Position numbers and translations under genes: made by a program | The notes under the pieces: model-generated | What the model was told of the DNA's origin: nothing | The model's database searches: none | Seen by the model: only the letters and a program-made list of their open reading frames with translations | Shown here: one piece after another, positions 11,159-21,320 of the stretch | Layout: each line of letters begins with the position of its first letter | Position numbering within the stretch: the first letter of the stretch is position 1 | Source of the DNA: Icerya purchasi | Lineage: Eukaryota > Arthropoda > Insecta > Hemiptera > Monophlebidae | Assembly: GCA_039619475.1 (NCBI GenBank) | Contig: CM077115.1 | Span: 179,510,695-179,574,694, forward strand | DNA: 64,000 nt | Direction: 5' to 3'

Positions 11159-12480
11159 TACACCCTGTCAAGAAAGTATCGGGAATTGTTAAATAAAACG
11201 AACAATTTTTAATTTTCATCCAAATTTATTTTGTCACCTTCAAAATAACATCCATTCGAAGCGATGCACATATGCCAACGCTTTTTCCACTCGGCAAAGC
11301 ACTTCTGATAGGCGGTTTCCGGGATGGCCTTTAGCTCTCGCGTCGCATTCGTCTTGATGTCATCAATCGATTCGAAGCGCATTCCCCGTAGCGGAAATTT
11401 GAGTTTTGAGAATAGGAAGAAGTCGCAGGGTGCTAAATCTGGTGAATACGGCGGTTGTTCGATGATATTTACCGAGTGTTTGGCCAAAAACTCATTCACA
11501 ATTATGGCTTTGTGAGACGGCGCATTATCGTGATGGAGAATCCAAGAATTGTCGACCCACAAATCGTTACGTTTACGACGGATAGCCTCTCTCAAACGTC
11601 TCAAAACACTTAAGTAAAACTCTTTGGTGACTGTCTGTCCGGCTGGCACATATTCATAGTGTACCACGCCTCGAATATCGAAGAAAACAATCAACATGAT
11701 CTTCACTTTCGATCGGCTTTGGCGAGGTTTTTTCGGCTTTGGCGCGCCAATTGGCCGCCATTCGGACGATTGCTGGTTCGTAAGCGTGTCGTACTCGTAC
11801 ACCCATGTCTCGTCACCAGTAATTATCTTTTCCAAGAAGGTAGGATCCAAATTGGCTCGATCCAGCATGTCTGCAGCTACCTGTTCTCGGTACTTTTTTT
11901 GAAAGAAATTCAGGTCTTTCGGAACAAGCCGAGCCGCAACGCGTTGCATACCCAATTTTTCGTGCACAATCGTACGTACGCTCTCGTGTGACATGCCCAA
12001 TCCATGAACCATCTCTCTCAAGCTCACATGACAATTTTCAGCAACGATTTCCTTGATTTTATCGACGTTATCATCGGTCACACTCGTTGAAGGCCGTCCA
12101 GAGCGAGGCATGTCTTCGACCGTCTCCCGACCATCCTTGAACGCTCTGTACCACTCGTAAACCCGCGTTTTTGATAAAGCAGATTCACCAAAAGCCTTCT
12201 GTAACATTTTCAGTGTATCGGCACAAGAAATTTCGTTCGAAACACAGAATTTAACACAAGTACGTTGTTCAATATTTTCACTCATTGTAAAACTTCGACA
12301 AAACCTTCAAGGTCGACTGATTTTAACAGCTGCTGTAAACACACTGGTTGACAGATCGCGCTAAAAATAGGCATCATAATACAAAACAGTTGTACCAACC
12401 TGGAAAAAAAAAATGATCTGCCTAGCTATTACCCGGGAGATTTAAATTGACAATTCCCGATACTTTCTTGACAGGGTGTA
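11159..12480 (-). mobile_element. Complete mariner element with TIRs and TA target duplication
   Basis: A 1322-bp class II transposon. The left end TACACCCTGTCAAGAAAGTA is repeated inverted at the right end. Identity runs through GGGAATTGT, so the terminal inverted repeats are about 31 bp with no mismatch. TA dinucleotides flank both ends (11157-11158 and 12481-12482), the target duplication of the Tc1/mariner superfamily. The single gene inside is read leftward. Base composition is visibly less AT-rich than the flanks, as expected for a horizontally acquired element. Confidence 0.95.
11209..12285 (-). CDS. Mariner transposase (DD34D), uninterrupted
   Basis: The 358-residue product is the cut-and-paste transposase that binds the flanking inverted repeats and integrates at TA. 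Residues 1-115 form the two helix-turn-helix DNA-binding part. A LVPKDL segment (about 120-125) stands where the family has its WVPHEL-type linker motif. The catalytic triad is visible: D158 in TGDETWVYEYD, D253 in HHDNAPSH and D288 in YSPDLAPCDFF. There are 34 residues between the last two, the mariner DD34D signature. The length is close to the roughly 345 residues usual for mariner. There is no stop or frameshift, and the ATG lies 195 bp inside the right inverted repeat. All visible features are compatible with a recently active copy; activity is inference. Confidence 0.93.
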   Translation of the reverse strand: MSENIEQRTCVKFCVSNEISCADTLKMLQKAFGESALSKTRVYEWYRAFKDGRETVEDMPRSGRPSTSVTDDNVDKIKEIVAENCHVSLREMVHGLGMSHESVRTIVHEKLGMQRVAARLVPKDLNFFQKKYREQVAADMLDRANLDPTFLEKIITGDETWVYEYDTLTNQQSSEWRPIGAPKPKKPRQSRSKVKIMLIVFFDIRGVVHYEYVPAGQTVTKEFYLSVLRRLREAIRRKRNDLWVDNSWILHHDNAPSHKAIIVNEFLAKHSVNIIEQPPYSPDLAPCDFFLFSKLKFPLRGMRFESIDDIKTNATRELKAIPETAYQKCFAEWKKRWHMCIASNGCYFEGDKINLDEN

Positions 12481-12482
12481 TA

Positions 12483-12779
12483 CGGCGTTAACACAACTAC
12501 GAGGTTATCAAGCCGAACCTATGATATTAGTTACAGAGTATAATATAAATTACAGTTTCTGAGGAATAGGAAGAAATCATTTATATGTGAACGACTATTA
12601 TTACGCAGTAATTGGGATAGGTCTGAGGATAGATTAAACTTTTGGCGGGATTCGGATAAATTATTGTAACTTATTAGGATATATCAGAGTGTAAGCTGAT
12701 AGGTGTTACGGAAGGAACAGGATGGCGGCAGTGCGTTATTGAAAAAGTATGAATGGGTTACACATTAGTATGGCCGAAT
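12483..12779. other. Intergenic spacer, nothing recognised
   Basis: Short AT-rich stretch between the mariner and the next LINE relic. Confidence 0.4.
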
Positions 12780-14160
12780 CTTAATCTAGTTAAAATTATT
12801 TCGTCTTTTCGTAATTTTCGATCAGATGACTCCCACTCTTCGACCTTTTCTTTTATGTCTCTCAGATGGTTTGCGGATGAACCGATCTCCCCTTTCGCAT
12901 TCCATAGTCTCATAATTTTCTCTTTATAAACGGTCTTCAGATCATCTTTGGTTATTATAGTTTCAGTATTAGTATCCTGGAATATCGAATTTGATCGTTT
13001 TGCTGCAGTTTCGTTGCCCTTTATGACTCGAGATCCATATGAATAGAATATGCAGTTTAATGGAATGTAATTCTGTTATGATTTCATGGATTCTTTTCAC
13101 GATAGGGTTAGTGTTAAATATCATTTGGATATTCGTGAGGGTGCTAGCCGAGTCTGTTAGTATTATAAACTGGTGTTCTGTACGCGTTCGTGATGTTTAT
13201 TGCAATGTAAGGTATATTACAGACAGTTCAGCAGTTTTAGCTGAGCTCCATGACGGCAGTTTTTCAGCTTTGTTTGTTGTGTTTGGAATGAAAATAGCTG
13301 TTCCCCGGGCGCTATTGTTGTTTTTAATCCATCCGTGTAACAACGTACTCTGTTTGGATACCGCTCTAAAATAGTGTTTAATCTTGACTGCTTGTCTAAA
13401 GTACAATCAGAGTTGTTCGATAACTTCAAAAGCTCGTCGATGATTTGATTGACGGTATTGACCATGGTGTAGGAAGTATGGAGATAGGGGGAAGCGAGCA
13501 TTATGTTTTCGGGGTATAGGAGATTAGGATATTTTCCTCAAACTTCAACGCTTTTGGGTGGACTTGTACTTATTCCGATAATAGTCGTTAAATAGAAGGT
13601 TTCCTGTTGGTAAGTCTGGTATAGCTGCAGTGGCGACTAGGAGATTTTCGGTTTGGATCATTTGTCGATATTTCAGAGGGGGTTTATTGGCTTCTACGCA
13701 GAGGCTTGTCGAGGGTGTGGTTCCGAATGCTCTTGTCTCGTTAATCTAATGCCTTGGTGATGAATGCAATCTAGTTTTCCTAAGGTTGTGCGGCTTGCTG
13801 AATTATAAAGTTGAGCACCATAGTTCAATTTCGTTCGGATAAGGAATCGATATAAATATAATAGTGTTCTTCTGCTGCATCCTATATCAGAGTGGTTGAG
13901 CAACTTGAGAATTCCTAGAGAGCGGATTCATTTCGATCGTATATATGTACATGTTATATGGTCCTTCCGTGATAGCTTTTTATCAAGCACGATTCGTAAA
14001 AACTTGACTGTTTATACTTCTGGAATTTGTTTGGAACGCAGAGTCAAAATTATATTTTGTTGTTTGCTTATTTGAGAAGATTATGTAATTTGTTTTTTCG
14101 GCGGATATTAGAAAACCGTGGTCGTGGCTCCAGGTGTTGATGTTGTTTTGTCGGATACTC
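12780..14160 (-). mobile_element. LINE relic (RT end plus RNase H), I/R1-like
   Basis: Reading leftward, fragments follow LINE ORF2 order. The end of the RT appears near 14100-13920 (FLISAEKTNYIIFSNK, then VKFLRIVLDKKLS). The post-RT region (13903-13790) contains LYRFLIRTKLNYGAQL and LDCIHHQGIRL. RNase H follows: CYTDGLKT near 13340, TAELSVIYLTLQ near 13240, then the SDSAS-like aspartate and FIWISSHKGQ near 13020. Frames shift repeatedly and stops are present, so it is a pseudogene of an RNase H-bearing LINE. Boundaries are approximate. Confidence 0.65.
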
Positions 14161-14329
14161 TTCTTCTTGATAATCTCTTACAAAGTGTAGTCACATGTTC
14201 ATGTGTACTAATTGTATCATGTGTAGTAAATTTTATTGTATGTTGCTGTAAATTTAATATTTTCTTTCGACTGATAAATTTTCTTGATTTGTAGCATAAT
14301 ATTTACCAGAAAGTTAGCATATGTACTAT

Positions 14330-14772
14330 GTGATGTAAATAACGTGCGGTAAACAAGTGGATTAATCTCAGATCATCCACACCTTTGCTTTATTAAAGGC
14401 AACGTCTGTCCATGGGATCAATTTCCCTCGCATCGTAAGGACCAGACGGCTCTGTGTCGGCTTCGCATCGGGCACACAAGATATTCACATGGCCACATTT
14501 TCTCTGGACTCTGCGTTCCGCTATGCTCCTCATGTAGCGTTCCTATTTCTGTTATTTATTTTCTCGTCCTATGTCCATTACTTCAAAGCCTGCAACTCAA
14601 GCACATAACATTTCCTAACGGTAAATCCCAACTACAAGACGATCCTATAACTATCATATCCCTTCTATCCTTAAAGAGTCAATTAAGCAAATATGATACC
14701 TAACTTTCCGCACTTTTAGCCAAAGATGCTGTACATGGTGCGGTAAATAATAATAATAATAAAAAAAAAAGA
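14330..14772 (+). mobile_element. LINE 3' end with (TAA)n/A tail
   Basis: The translation near 14440-14500 reads DQTALCRLRIGHTRYSHGH, the conserved segment just before the C-terminal CCHC cluster of jockey/I-type LINEs. It is followed by CVPLCSSC and a leucine-rich tail. The sequence ends GGTAAATAATAATAATAATA followed by a run of A, a typical LINE 3' tail. It is 5'-truncated and faces opposite to the relic on its left. Confidence 0.7.
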
Positions 14773-15404
14773 CATCGTGCGATGTAGAAATATTATCTAC
14801 ACATGATCAATTTTTTCGGTGTGCACTGTGTAATATTTGTCCAAAAATTTAATGGCAGCCCTCACACTTTTCATTTTAATTTTTCATGAGAAAATTTTTC
14901 ACACAATTACTGTACTTGTTGAAGAAATATTTTTAAGTTACATGTGCTAAGGAATTTATTTTATTTTTTTTTAGTGAATTTGTTTTGGTACATTTTTTAG
15001 AAAAGTGTGTTTTTAAAAAATTCTTTAAATTTCTTTTTCTTTTCACAATTTCATTTTTTTAGTTCAAATAATTTCTTTATTCTTTGCGCGCTTGAACCGA
15101 CTGTTCATGCCGTACAATAATTAGCAACGATGTATAATTTGGCCAAGAAGTCGGAGGAAGTTGTTTATTTAGAAAAAAAAAAATTCAAAGAATCCTGACT
15201 TTGTAATGAAACTACAATTTCTTTGCTCGGTGATGGTGTATAGTTTATAAATTTTGTGAAATACTAATATATGATTTTTAAATTTTCCTATTTCGGAGAA
15301 GAAATAGCCAAATATAAAGATGCACTCGTTATCTACACATTTTTACTTTCTTAAATCAGAATTAGCCGCAAAAAGATAAGGAAATTCCAAATTCTACCGG
15401 TTAG
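14773..15404. other. AT-rich intergenic, nothing recognised
   Basis: T- and A-rich; no open frame with a motif. Confidence 0.4.
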
Positions 15405-15690
15405 ATTTTTTTTTTTTTTTGGGGGCTCGACAACCAGGGACCTCACCCAGTAACAATAGGAAGAAGAGTTAACTAATTAAAACTTAATTCGATCGGAAAC
15501 GGCAGAAATAAAGAAACCGATGGCAAGAACAACAGACTGAGACGGAATGGACAGGATAGGCACAGTAGGGAGCAGGAAGCCTCGACTTTAAAAAGAGTAA
15601 ATAAAGGGAAGAACGTTCCGCACAAAGAGTCAGTCAAAGAAAATGTGATTAGTATCACAGATAAGTTCGTCATTCGGATATAGATTTTTT
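15405..15690 (-). mobile_element. LINE family alpha relative, 3' end
   Basis: Reading leftward, the translation has ICDTNHIFFD, the same Cys/His segment as the copy at the window start, and later AIGFFISAVSDRIKF before a stop. The 3' UTR ends GGTCCCTGGTTGTCGAGCCC followed by poly(A), seen as T at about 15408-15420. It abuts the next copy directly. Confidence 0.65.
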
Positions 15691-16150
15691 TTTTTTTTTT
15701 TTTTTTAAATGGGCTCGGTGTTAACACTGACCCAACTACATGGACCTAGATCACCTACTCAGATTCTGAGGCGATCGGAGGTAGAAAGTATAAAGGAAAG
15801 AAGGAGGGGAACAACGGCTGGAGATGGGAAGGAAAGGATAAAGGAAGCATTGAAAGGGGTAGGAAGATCTAACGCCAAAAGTTCGGCGTATAGATGAGAG
15901 CACTGAGGAAAAAGAGCAGAGCATTCGAAAAGGATAATAACAGTAAGGAGAGGAAACCAAAGAGAGACGATAACGGGAGGCAGGCAATAGAGTGTGATTG
16001 AAGCGTAATAATAGGAACAACAATAACAGAACGTGGAAGAGAAGGGAATTCTGAGAAGCAAGAATTACTAAATAGGTTAGGTTGAATTAAGAGGTAGAAA
16101 GAACTATCATTGGTAAAGGAGGAAGGGTACACATATCCGAACCAAATCTA
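15691..16150 (-). mobile_element. LINE family alpha copy, 3' end with poly(A)
   Basis: Read leftward, one frame ends LALDLPTPFNASFILSFP, then LSFILSTSDRLRI. It is clearly homologous to LTLGLPTPYNSSFILSFP at 411-450. The 3' UTR GTTGGGTCAGTGTTAACAC matches the window-start copy and is followed by poly(A), seen as T at about 15687-15708. The copy is 5'-truncated. Confidence 0.75.
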
Positions 16151-16499
16151 TAGTGAAATTTCTTATTTAAGGACGATAGATTAGTACTAGAGGGATCGTT
16201 TTAAAGTAAAAGCGGGGGCGAGCAGCAACTTGAACATTCTGAATTTCGGTCTATATCGACGATCGTTTCAAACAGCCATAATTCTTGGCCCATCTTTCTG
16301 TAAAATTATTGCAAGCGCCAAAGAACTTTTATTTTTTATTTTTACTTTCAAGCAATAACGTCCCCCTCCCCGTCTATTTCACGAAAAAGCGCACGCAAAC
16401 ATTTTTTCGTTGAAATTATTTGCGTCTCATGTTGCATTTCAAATAACTCGCTGTCCTTTGCTGGATGAAACCCGGCTAAATGGTACTATAGATCAACAT

Positions 16500-17000
16500 C
16501 TATTTTAAATTTTACACGGCTAGGGGAAAAGGTTTTTGTCGATTAAGCGCCATCGCGCTTGTTAAACCACCGCTATTGGTTTGCATTTTGAATTTTCCGC
16601 TATATAACACGATTCGGCCAAGCGGACGTCTTCCGAAAAAGTTTTTCCTATAAATTTTCCGTGTAAAGTCCGTCCATCGAGTGGGCGGACCTCCTCTGGC
16701 TTGTCTTCCCTTAACCTTTCCTTGAATTATTAGCCGCTCTCTGTTTCGGCTGTTTTTCATATCATACGAACGAACTATGTCATTCAATCAGAGTTCCATG
16801 TCCGGCAGTCTTTTTTCTGTCCTAATTACCTCAAACCTGGGAACAACTCTCTTTTGTATCACATTTTCGCCATTCGTTTCTAGTGTCGCATTTCGAATCA
16901 GTTCGTTTCTTGCCAGCGTATTGTAGTTGATTACAATCGAGAAAAGAGTATCTTGTAAGATATTTTTTCTAATCTTGCCGTTTATTCCGTGTTTCATTTA
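16500..17000 (-). mobile_element. LINE relic, C-terminal region (RTE-like type)
   Basis: The leftward frames carry RVVPRFEVIRTEKRLPDM, then RLIIQGKVKGRQARGG followed by PPTRWTDF. The GRxxRGxPxxRWxD series is the conserved tail after the RT domain in RTE-like and related insect LINEs. A stop separates the two parts and no RT core remains. Confidence 0.55.
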
Positions 17001-17958
17001 ATCTTGTTCCGACTATCTGAGCCATATTGTTTTGATCTATCGTGTAATTTGATTAAAACACCTACGCAGCTCTGTCTGACTAGTGCTGTTATCAGCCAGT
17101 CGTAGATTAGAAATATTGCCCGCCACTAATCTGCACCGCTATTTCGACCGGAACTATTCTCGTTTATGTGTCGCGACGGATGTTAAAGAGTATTGAGCGC
17201 AATACGTAATCTGTGAGTTCAAGATTCTCGTGAGAATGATGTATCCACTATTTTAGTTAAACAATTGGATTAGCATGTTCCAAAACAAAAAAAAAAAAAA
17301 AATACCGCACTACAGACAAAATATTTAAATTTTTTTGCAAAAAGATTTGGATAGTACAATTAACGATAGTAATGTGAAAATTGCCAGATAAAAATGACGA
17401 CGTAATCGTATAAAGAATGTATTAAAAAATTAATTTGTAAATGAAATATGCTAACGAGAGCGATCTTTCTTCGTTATCTAAGCGAGTTTCAAAGCATGAA
17501 ATTGAAGTGAATACAAACGTGCAATTCTCGGACGTTTAATAAATGAGCCGGATTCAAAAATGTTTCTATTGTCTGACAAACAGATTTCTAAGGGAATAAT
17601 TAGTAAACAGCGTGGGAAACATAAAAACGTTTTAAAGAAGTACGAGAATGGGGTAATCTGCGTGGAGAAATGTTGAAAGTTTTTAACGACATTAAGAATA
17701 ATATAAGGGAAAAAAATCAAAGAAAAAAGAAACTATTTAACTCTTTGCAAGGACTGGAAATCTCCAGAGCATTCAAGATATTTTAGAAAAAGATTATTTA
17801 AATTCAAATGAACGGATACGTAATATTAATCTGTCTATACAGAACGAGGCGAATTAATGCAAACCGAAGTTGGTACTTCATTATCAACGATAGGATTGAA
17901 AAAAAATGCTAATTCGATGAAATAAAAAGAGCGAATAAAGTGAAATGCGTTAAAAAAC
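17001..17958. other. Intergenic, nothing recognised
   Basis: AT-rich; the frame at 17478-17720 has no motif. Confidence 0.4.
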
Positions 17959-17960
17959 TA

Positions 17961-18704
17961 CGAGCACCGTTCATAAAGTAAGGTGTTCTCTATTTTTTAT
18001 TTTCGAAACTAACAAAGCCGGAAAAAAAAAACGGACCCCGTCATTGAATTCAACATACTATTTACTTTTCCACATATTCACCTTTTAAATTTATTCATTT
18101 TTGTGGAGTCTAGAAATTAACCTATAAAAATACCTTGCTCGTAGAAACTTGCCGCGAAATTTTGTAACCAGGTAAGAACGAAATTTTTCAACTCCTGGTC
18201 GGTCTCGAATTTTTTTGCATTGTACCCCTCGTGTGACACACTCGGAAACTGGTCAAGAAGTTCGGAAATGGTTTGAATCGGATCGCAGAGTTTCATCGAT
18301 TTTTCGCACATCAGTAGTTCGTCTAAGATTACGGAGGATGGTCTTTCGTTGCTCGTCCTCTATATTCGTTCTACCTCTTCGGAATTCACGGCACCCCATA
18401 TACAAATATGTTGAACACTCTCCACGGCACCGTGAAAACTTCCACTATTTGTCGATTAATATTGGTGCAATTCTTTTACGGTTTAAAAAACGAACATAAC
18501 TGAGCGCAGCTCGTAGTCGGCGGTGATTTTCAGAATTTCACTCTCATGATTAATTCACGTAACTCGAAAAACGAAGAAACATACAGTATCGCGCTTTAGA
18601 CTACTTTAAACATTATAGCTACAAAATGGGACCACGCTTCTTTCCGTAAGTTTATTCTGACCGGTTTTACAGGGGTGAGAACTTTACTTTGTGAACGGGT
18701 CTCG
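17961..18704 (-). mobile_element. Degraded mariner-like element with TIRs and TA duplication
   Basis: The left end CGAGCACCGTTCATAAAGTA and the inverted right end CGAGACCCGTTCACAAAGTA are imperfect terminal repeats flanked by TA on both sides (17959-17960 and 18705-18706). The leftward frame at 18311-18117 (ISELLDQFPSV, then KKFETDQELKNFVLTWLQ) matches the usual C-terminal region of mariner transposases, where a short ...FxTDEELKxAVxxWL segment precedes the end. At 744 bp it is an internally deleted, dead copy. It is not the same family as the 11-12 kb mariner. Confidence 0.7.
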
Positions 18705-18729
18705 TACATTTTTATTCTTATTATGTTAA

Positions 18730-18733
<4 letters not shown>

Positions 18734-18763
<30 letters not shown>
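18734..18763. repeat. (CA)n microsatellite
   Basis: About 15 AC units just outside the right TIR of the mariner-like relic. Confidence 0.9.
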
Positions 18764-18764
<1 letters not shown>

Positions 18765-19602
18765 CACATATTATTAACGAATAATACTTTGAAATATCGT
18801 AAAAAGTTTTGATATAATAAAAATGTACGGAAAGTATAAAGGAAATGTATTTGTTATTTTCATTTAGAACTGTGCAGGCCAACTAAATGCACCGCACCTG
18901 AGACTGTTCTTCCGTTCATAATCATCTTTCATAGGATCTAAACATCGCCAGAAAAAACAAATTTTGCATAATGCAGTTTTGGCATTTGCAAGAATTTACT
19001 AAATTTCCGGATCCACGGCAAATTGATATTTTCCGTTCATTGCCGAATATATAATAATATGTATGTTAGTATGACTTTGGTGATATGCAGCAATTTTTTC
19101 GGGCGTAATTTGATTTCGTATTTACTTGTATCGGCTTCATCACTGTTATCGATTGTTTCTATTAACTTATACGAATTAATTGAAATTCCATTTGTTCTTT
19201 TAAACGTTTCAACATCTGAAAGCGATCGCGAATCGGCAATTAAATATATAACTGGTGCGGCAGACGTTCTGTCAAATTTTATATTGTCATAAACTAAATG
19301 GATTTTTCGTAAACTTCCTTGATACAGCGAACATTAAACTAGTCCGCGCAATATTCAAGACTGAATTCAGTAAAACTGTACCAATTAACAGAATTACGCG
19401 TCATTAAACCGAATACAAACGTAGCGAATAATACTAGCGACTCATTGTCGGAAAATTTATAAATATTTTTTATACACATACAATAAGGTATAATAATTTT
19501 CAATTATCCGTCCGATTGCGTTACAGCTTACTGATAATATATCGCGAGCCCTCCCCTATCACTATTTAATTCCTTTTTGAAATTGTTCTTATTAATACTT
19601 TT
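18764..19602. other. Intergenic, nothing recognised
   Basis: AT-rich; the 89-residue frame at 19023-19292 is hydrophobic but has no recognisable family. Confidence 0.4.
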
Positions 19603-19617
19603 AATACTAGTACACTG

Positions 19618-20060
19618 AAGTGCGAGAACCAATGGAAAACAGAATGCTACGATGACAACGTTCTTAAAAAAAACATTACACAGTCGAACCATGGTGGCCA
19701 CCGGAGGGAATATTCCGGCATGATTTTTAGAGTCCTAGCCGGCTGCGAATCGGCCACGTCACTATGTAGCACGGTCATATATAATCAGCAAATCTTCGCC
19801 TCTCACTATAGTTCCACACATTCTTCTCACGTGCCCAAAGTTCGCCACGTTCAGGACGCAACATAGCCTACCCAACAACATACAGGCTTCTCTGGCAAAT
19901 ACTACAACTAACGTCACAAGGGTTATAGCTTTTGTTAGAACGAGTGGTTTAACCGAACACATATAAGTTACCTCCGTATATGTGCTGTAATGACCTTAGT
20001 AGTTACAAATGGCGCATCATATAAAAAAGGCGAGGAGGAGAATTAAAATAAAAAAAAAAA
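19618..20060 (+). mobile_element. 5'-truncated LINE tail with 15-bp target duplication
   Basis: The perfect direct repeat AATACTAGTACACTG occurs at 19603-19617 and 20059-20073. Between them lies a 443-bp insert ending in an A-rich tail (TAAAATAAAA...). Its plus strand encodes PHILLTCPKFATF and later VIAFVRTSGLTEHI before a stop. That resembles the C-terminus at 62284-62478 (HILCDCPAL ... FIRTSGISRYL), so it is a LINE 3' end inserted by target-primed reverse transcription. Confidence 0.8.
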
Positions 20061-20499
20061 TACTAGTACACTGTTAAGTGATTATGAAGTTTTGATTTAC
20101 TTTTTTGACGTTCAGATTTTTTCGTATTTATTTTTCTGCTTATCTGTTGATTATTTCTTCCAGAAGTTCTACAAATGTCGGATTGTATTCGAACTGTGCT
20201 AGTATGTAGTAACGGAATTTACGTTAGCGGTGGTGTCTGTAAATATTACGAATGTTGAGAATATTGTGGATCATCTTGTGTTTTGGTGACGGAGACTCAA
20301 GCATGTCCGGAAACAATGTGATATCGTTATCATCACTATTTTCAAAAAAAATGACTTTGAATAAGTTCGCTAGCGATAACGGTGAATTGCTCGCGCGGTG
20401 ATATTGGTATTCATGATGATGAAATAATTTTATGTTTTATTTAAAGCAAAAAAAAAAAAAAAAAGAAAGTTATAACCCCTTTTGATATTAACGAAAATC

Positions 20500-21320
20500 T
20501 TTAATAATTCGCGAGGAACACTGATTTGAGCAAGCGTAAATGTTTGACACCGTTCGGAGATTTGCCTCGAAAATAAAGTGTGGCTGATGAAATATTGCAT
20601 CAGAACAAAAAAAAAAAAAAATGCTGCTTCGTTAGTGAAAGTTGGTTGCATCTGCCTATGAACGAAGCTGTCAAAGGGACGGACGTGTAAGTATGTGTTT
20701 GCGATAGGGCGTATGCGTGCATGCGAGGCATGTTCCTGTGAAAGTTATACACTGGAATAGAAAGTATGTGCAAGTATCAAGATCATATTTTAACGGTGTT
20801 TGCATTCAGTGTAACCGGTAAAGTGTATCTACGGTAGTGGTGGCGTGCGATCGATAGCGACGACGTGGCAACGCGCGTGCGTGTATACGATCAGTACGCT
20901 TTTGCAGCGGTTCTGGTTTCGGCGGAATTGGGAAAATGGAAATGAAAAATTCCGAAAGATCGGAAATTGGGCCTGAGAGGGAAAGGGTAATTTTGAAAAA
21001 TGGTAGATGCATACGTAAGGATGGATGGTACGTTTTCACGGTGGTGGCATGCATATAAATCGAACGGTAAGCGCTAGTCGGAGGAGCGAGAAGTAGACTT
21101 ACCCTCGCATAATGTATCGGACAAAGAAAAAATTCTTACGCGACTGACTGAATGAAAATCTTCGCGACTCCTGGAAATAGCGGGTTGCATGCAAATGTAT
21201 GATTTACATTTGAAACGCGGTAGCCGGTGAGTGGAGCGGGTTTGGGGGTTGCGAACAAATAACACACAAGCGATTTATGCACAGTCTCGACTGGAAGGTG
21301 TTTAGCGGATTTTACTGTGA
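20500..21320. repeat. GT-rich dispersed repeat, relative of the 2.5-5 kb region
   Basis: AAGTTGGTTGCATCTGCC and ATGAACGAAG at 20637-20665 match 2633-2670. It continues with GT-rich blocks like those near 3880-4100. No coding sequence is supported. Confidence 0.4.

Noticed and set aside
11659..11991. Plus-strand frames inside the mariner (11324-11515, 11659-11991, 11696-11902)
   Set aside because: Antisense shadows of the transposase gene.
19762..19962. 66-residue minus-strand frame
   Set aside because: Antisense of the LINE tail whose plus strand shows the real C-terminal motif.
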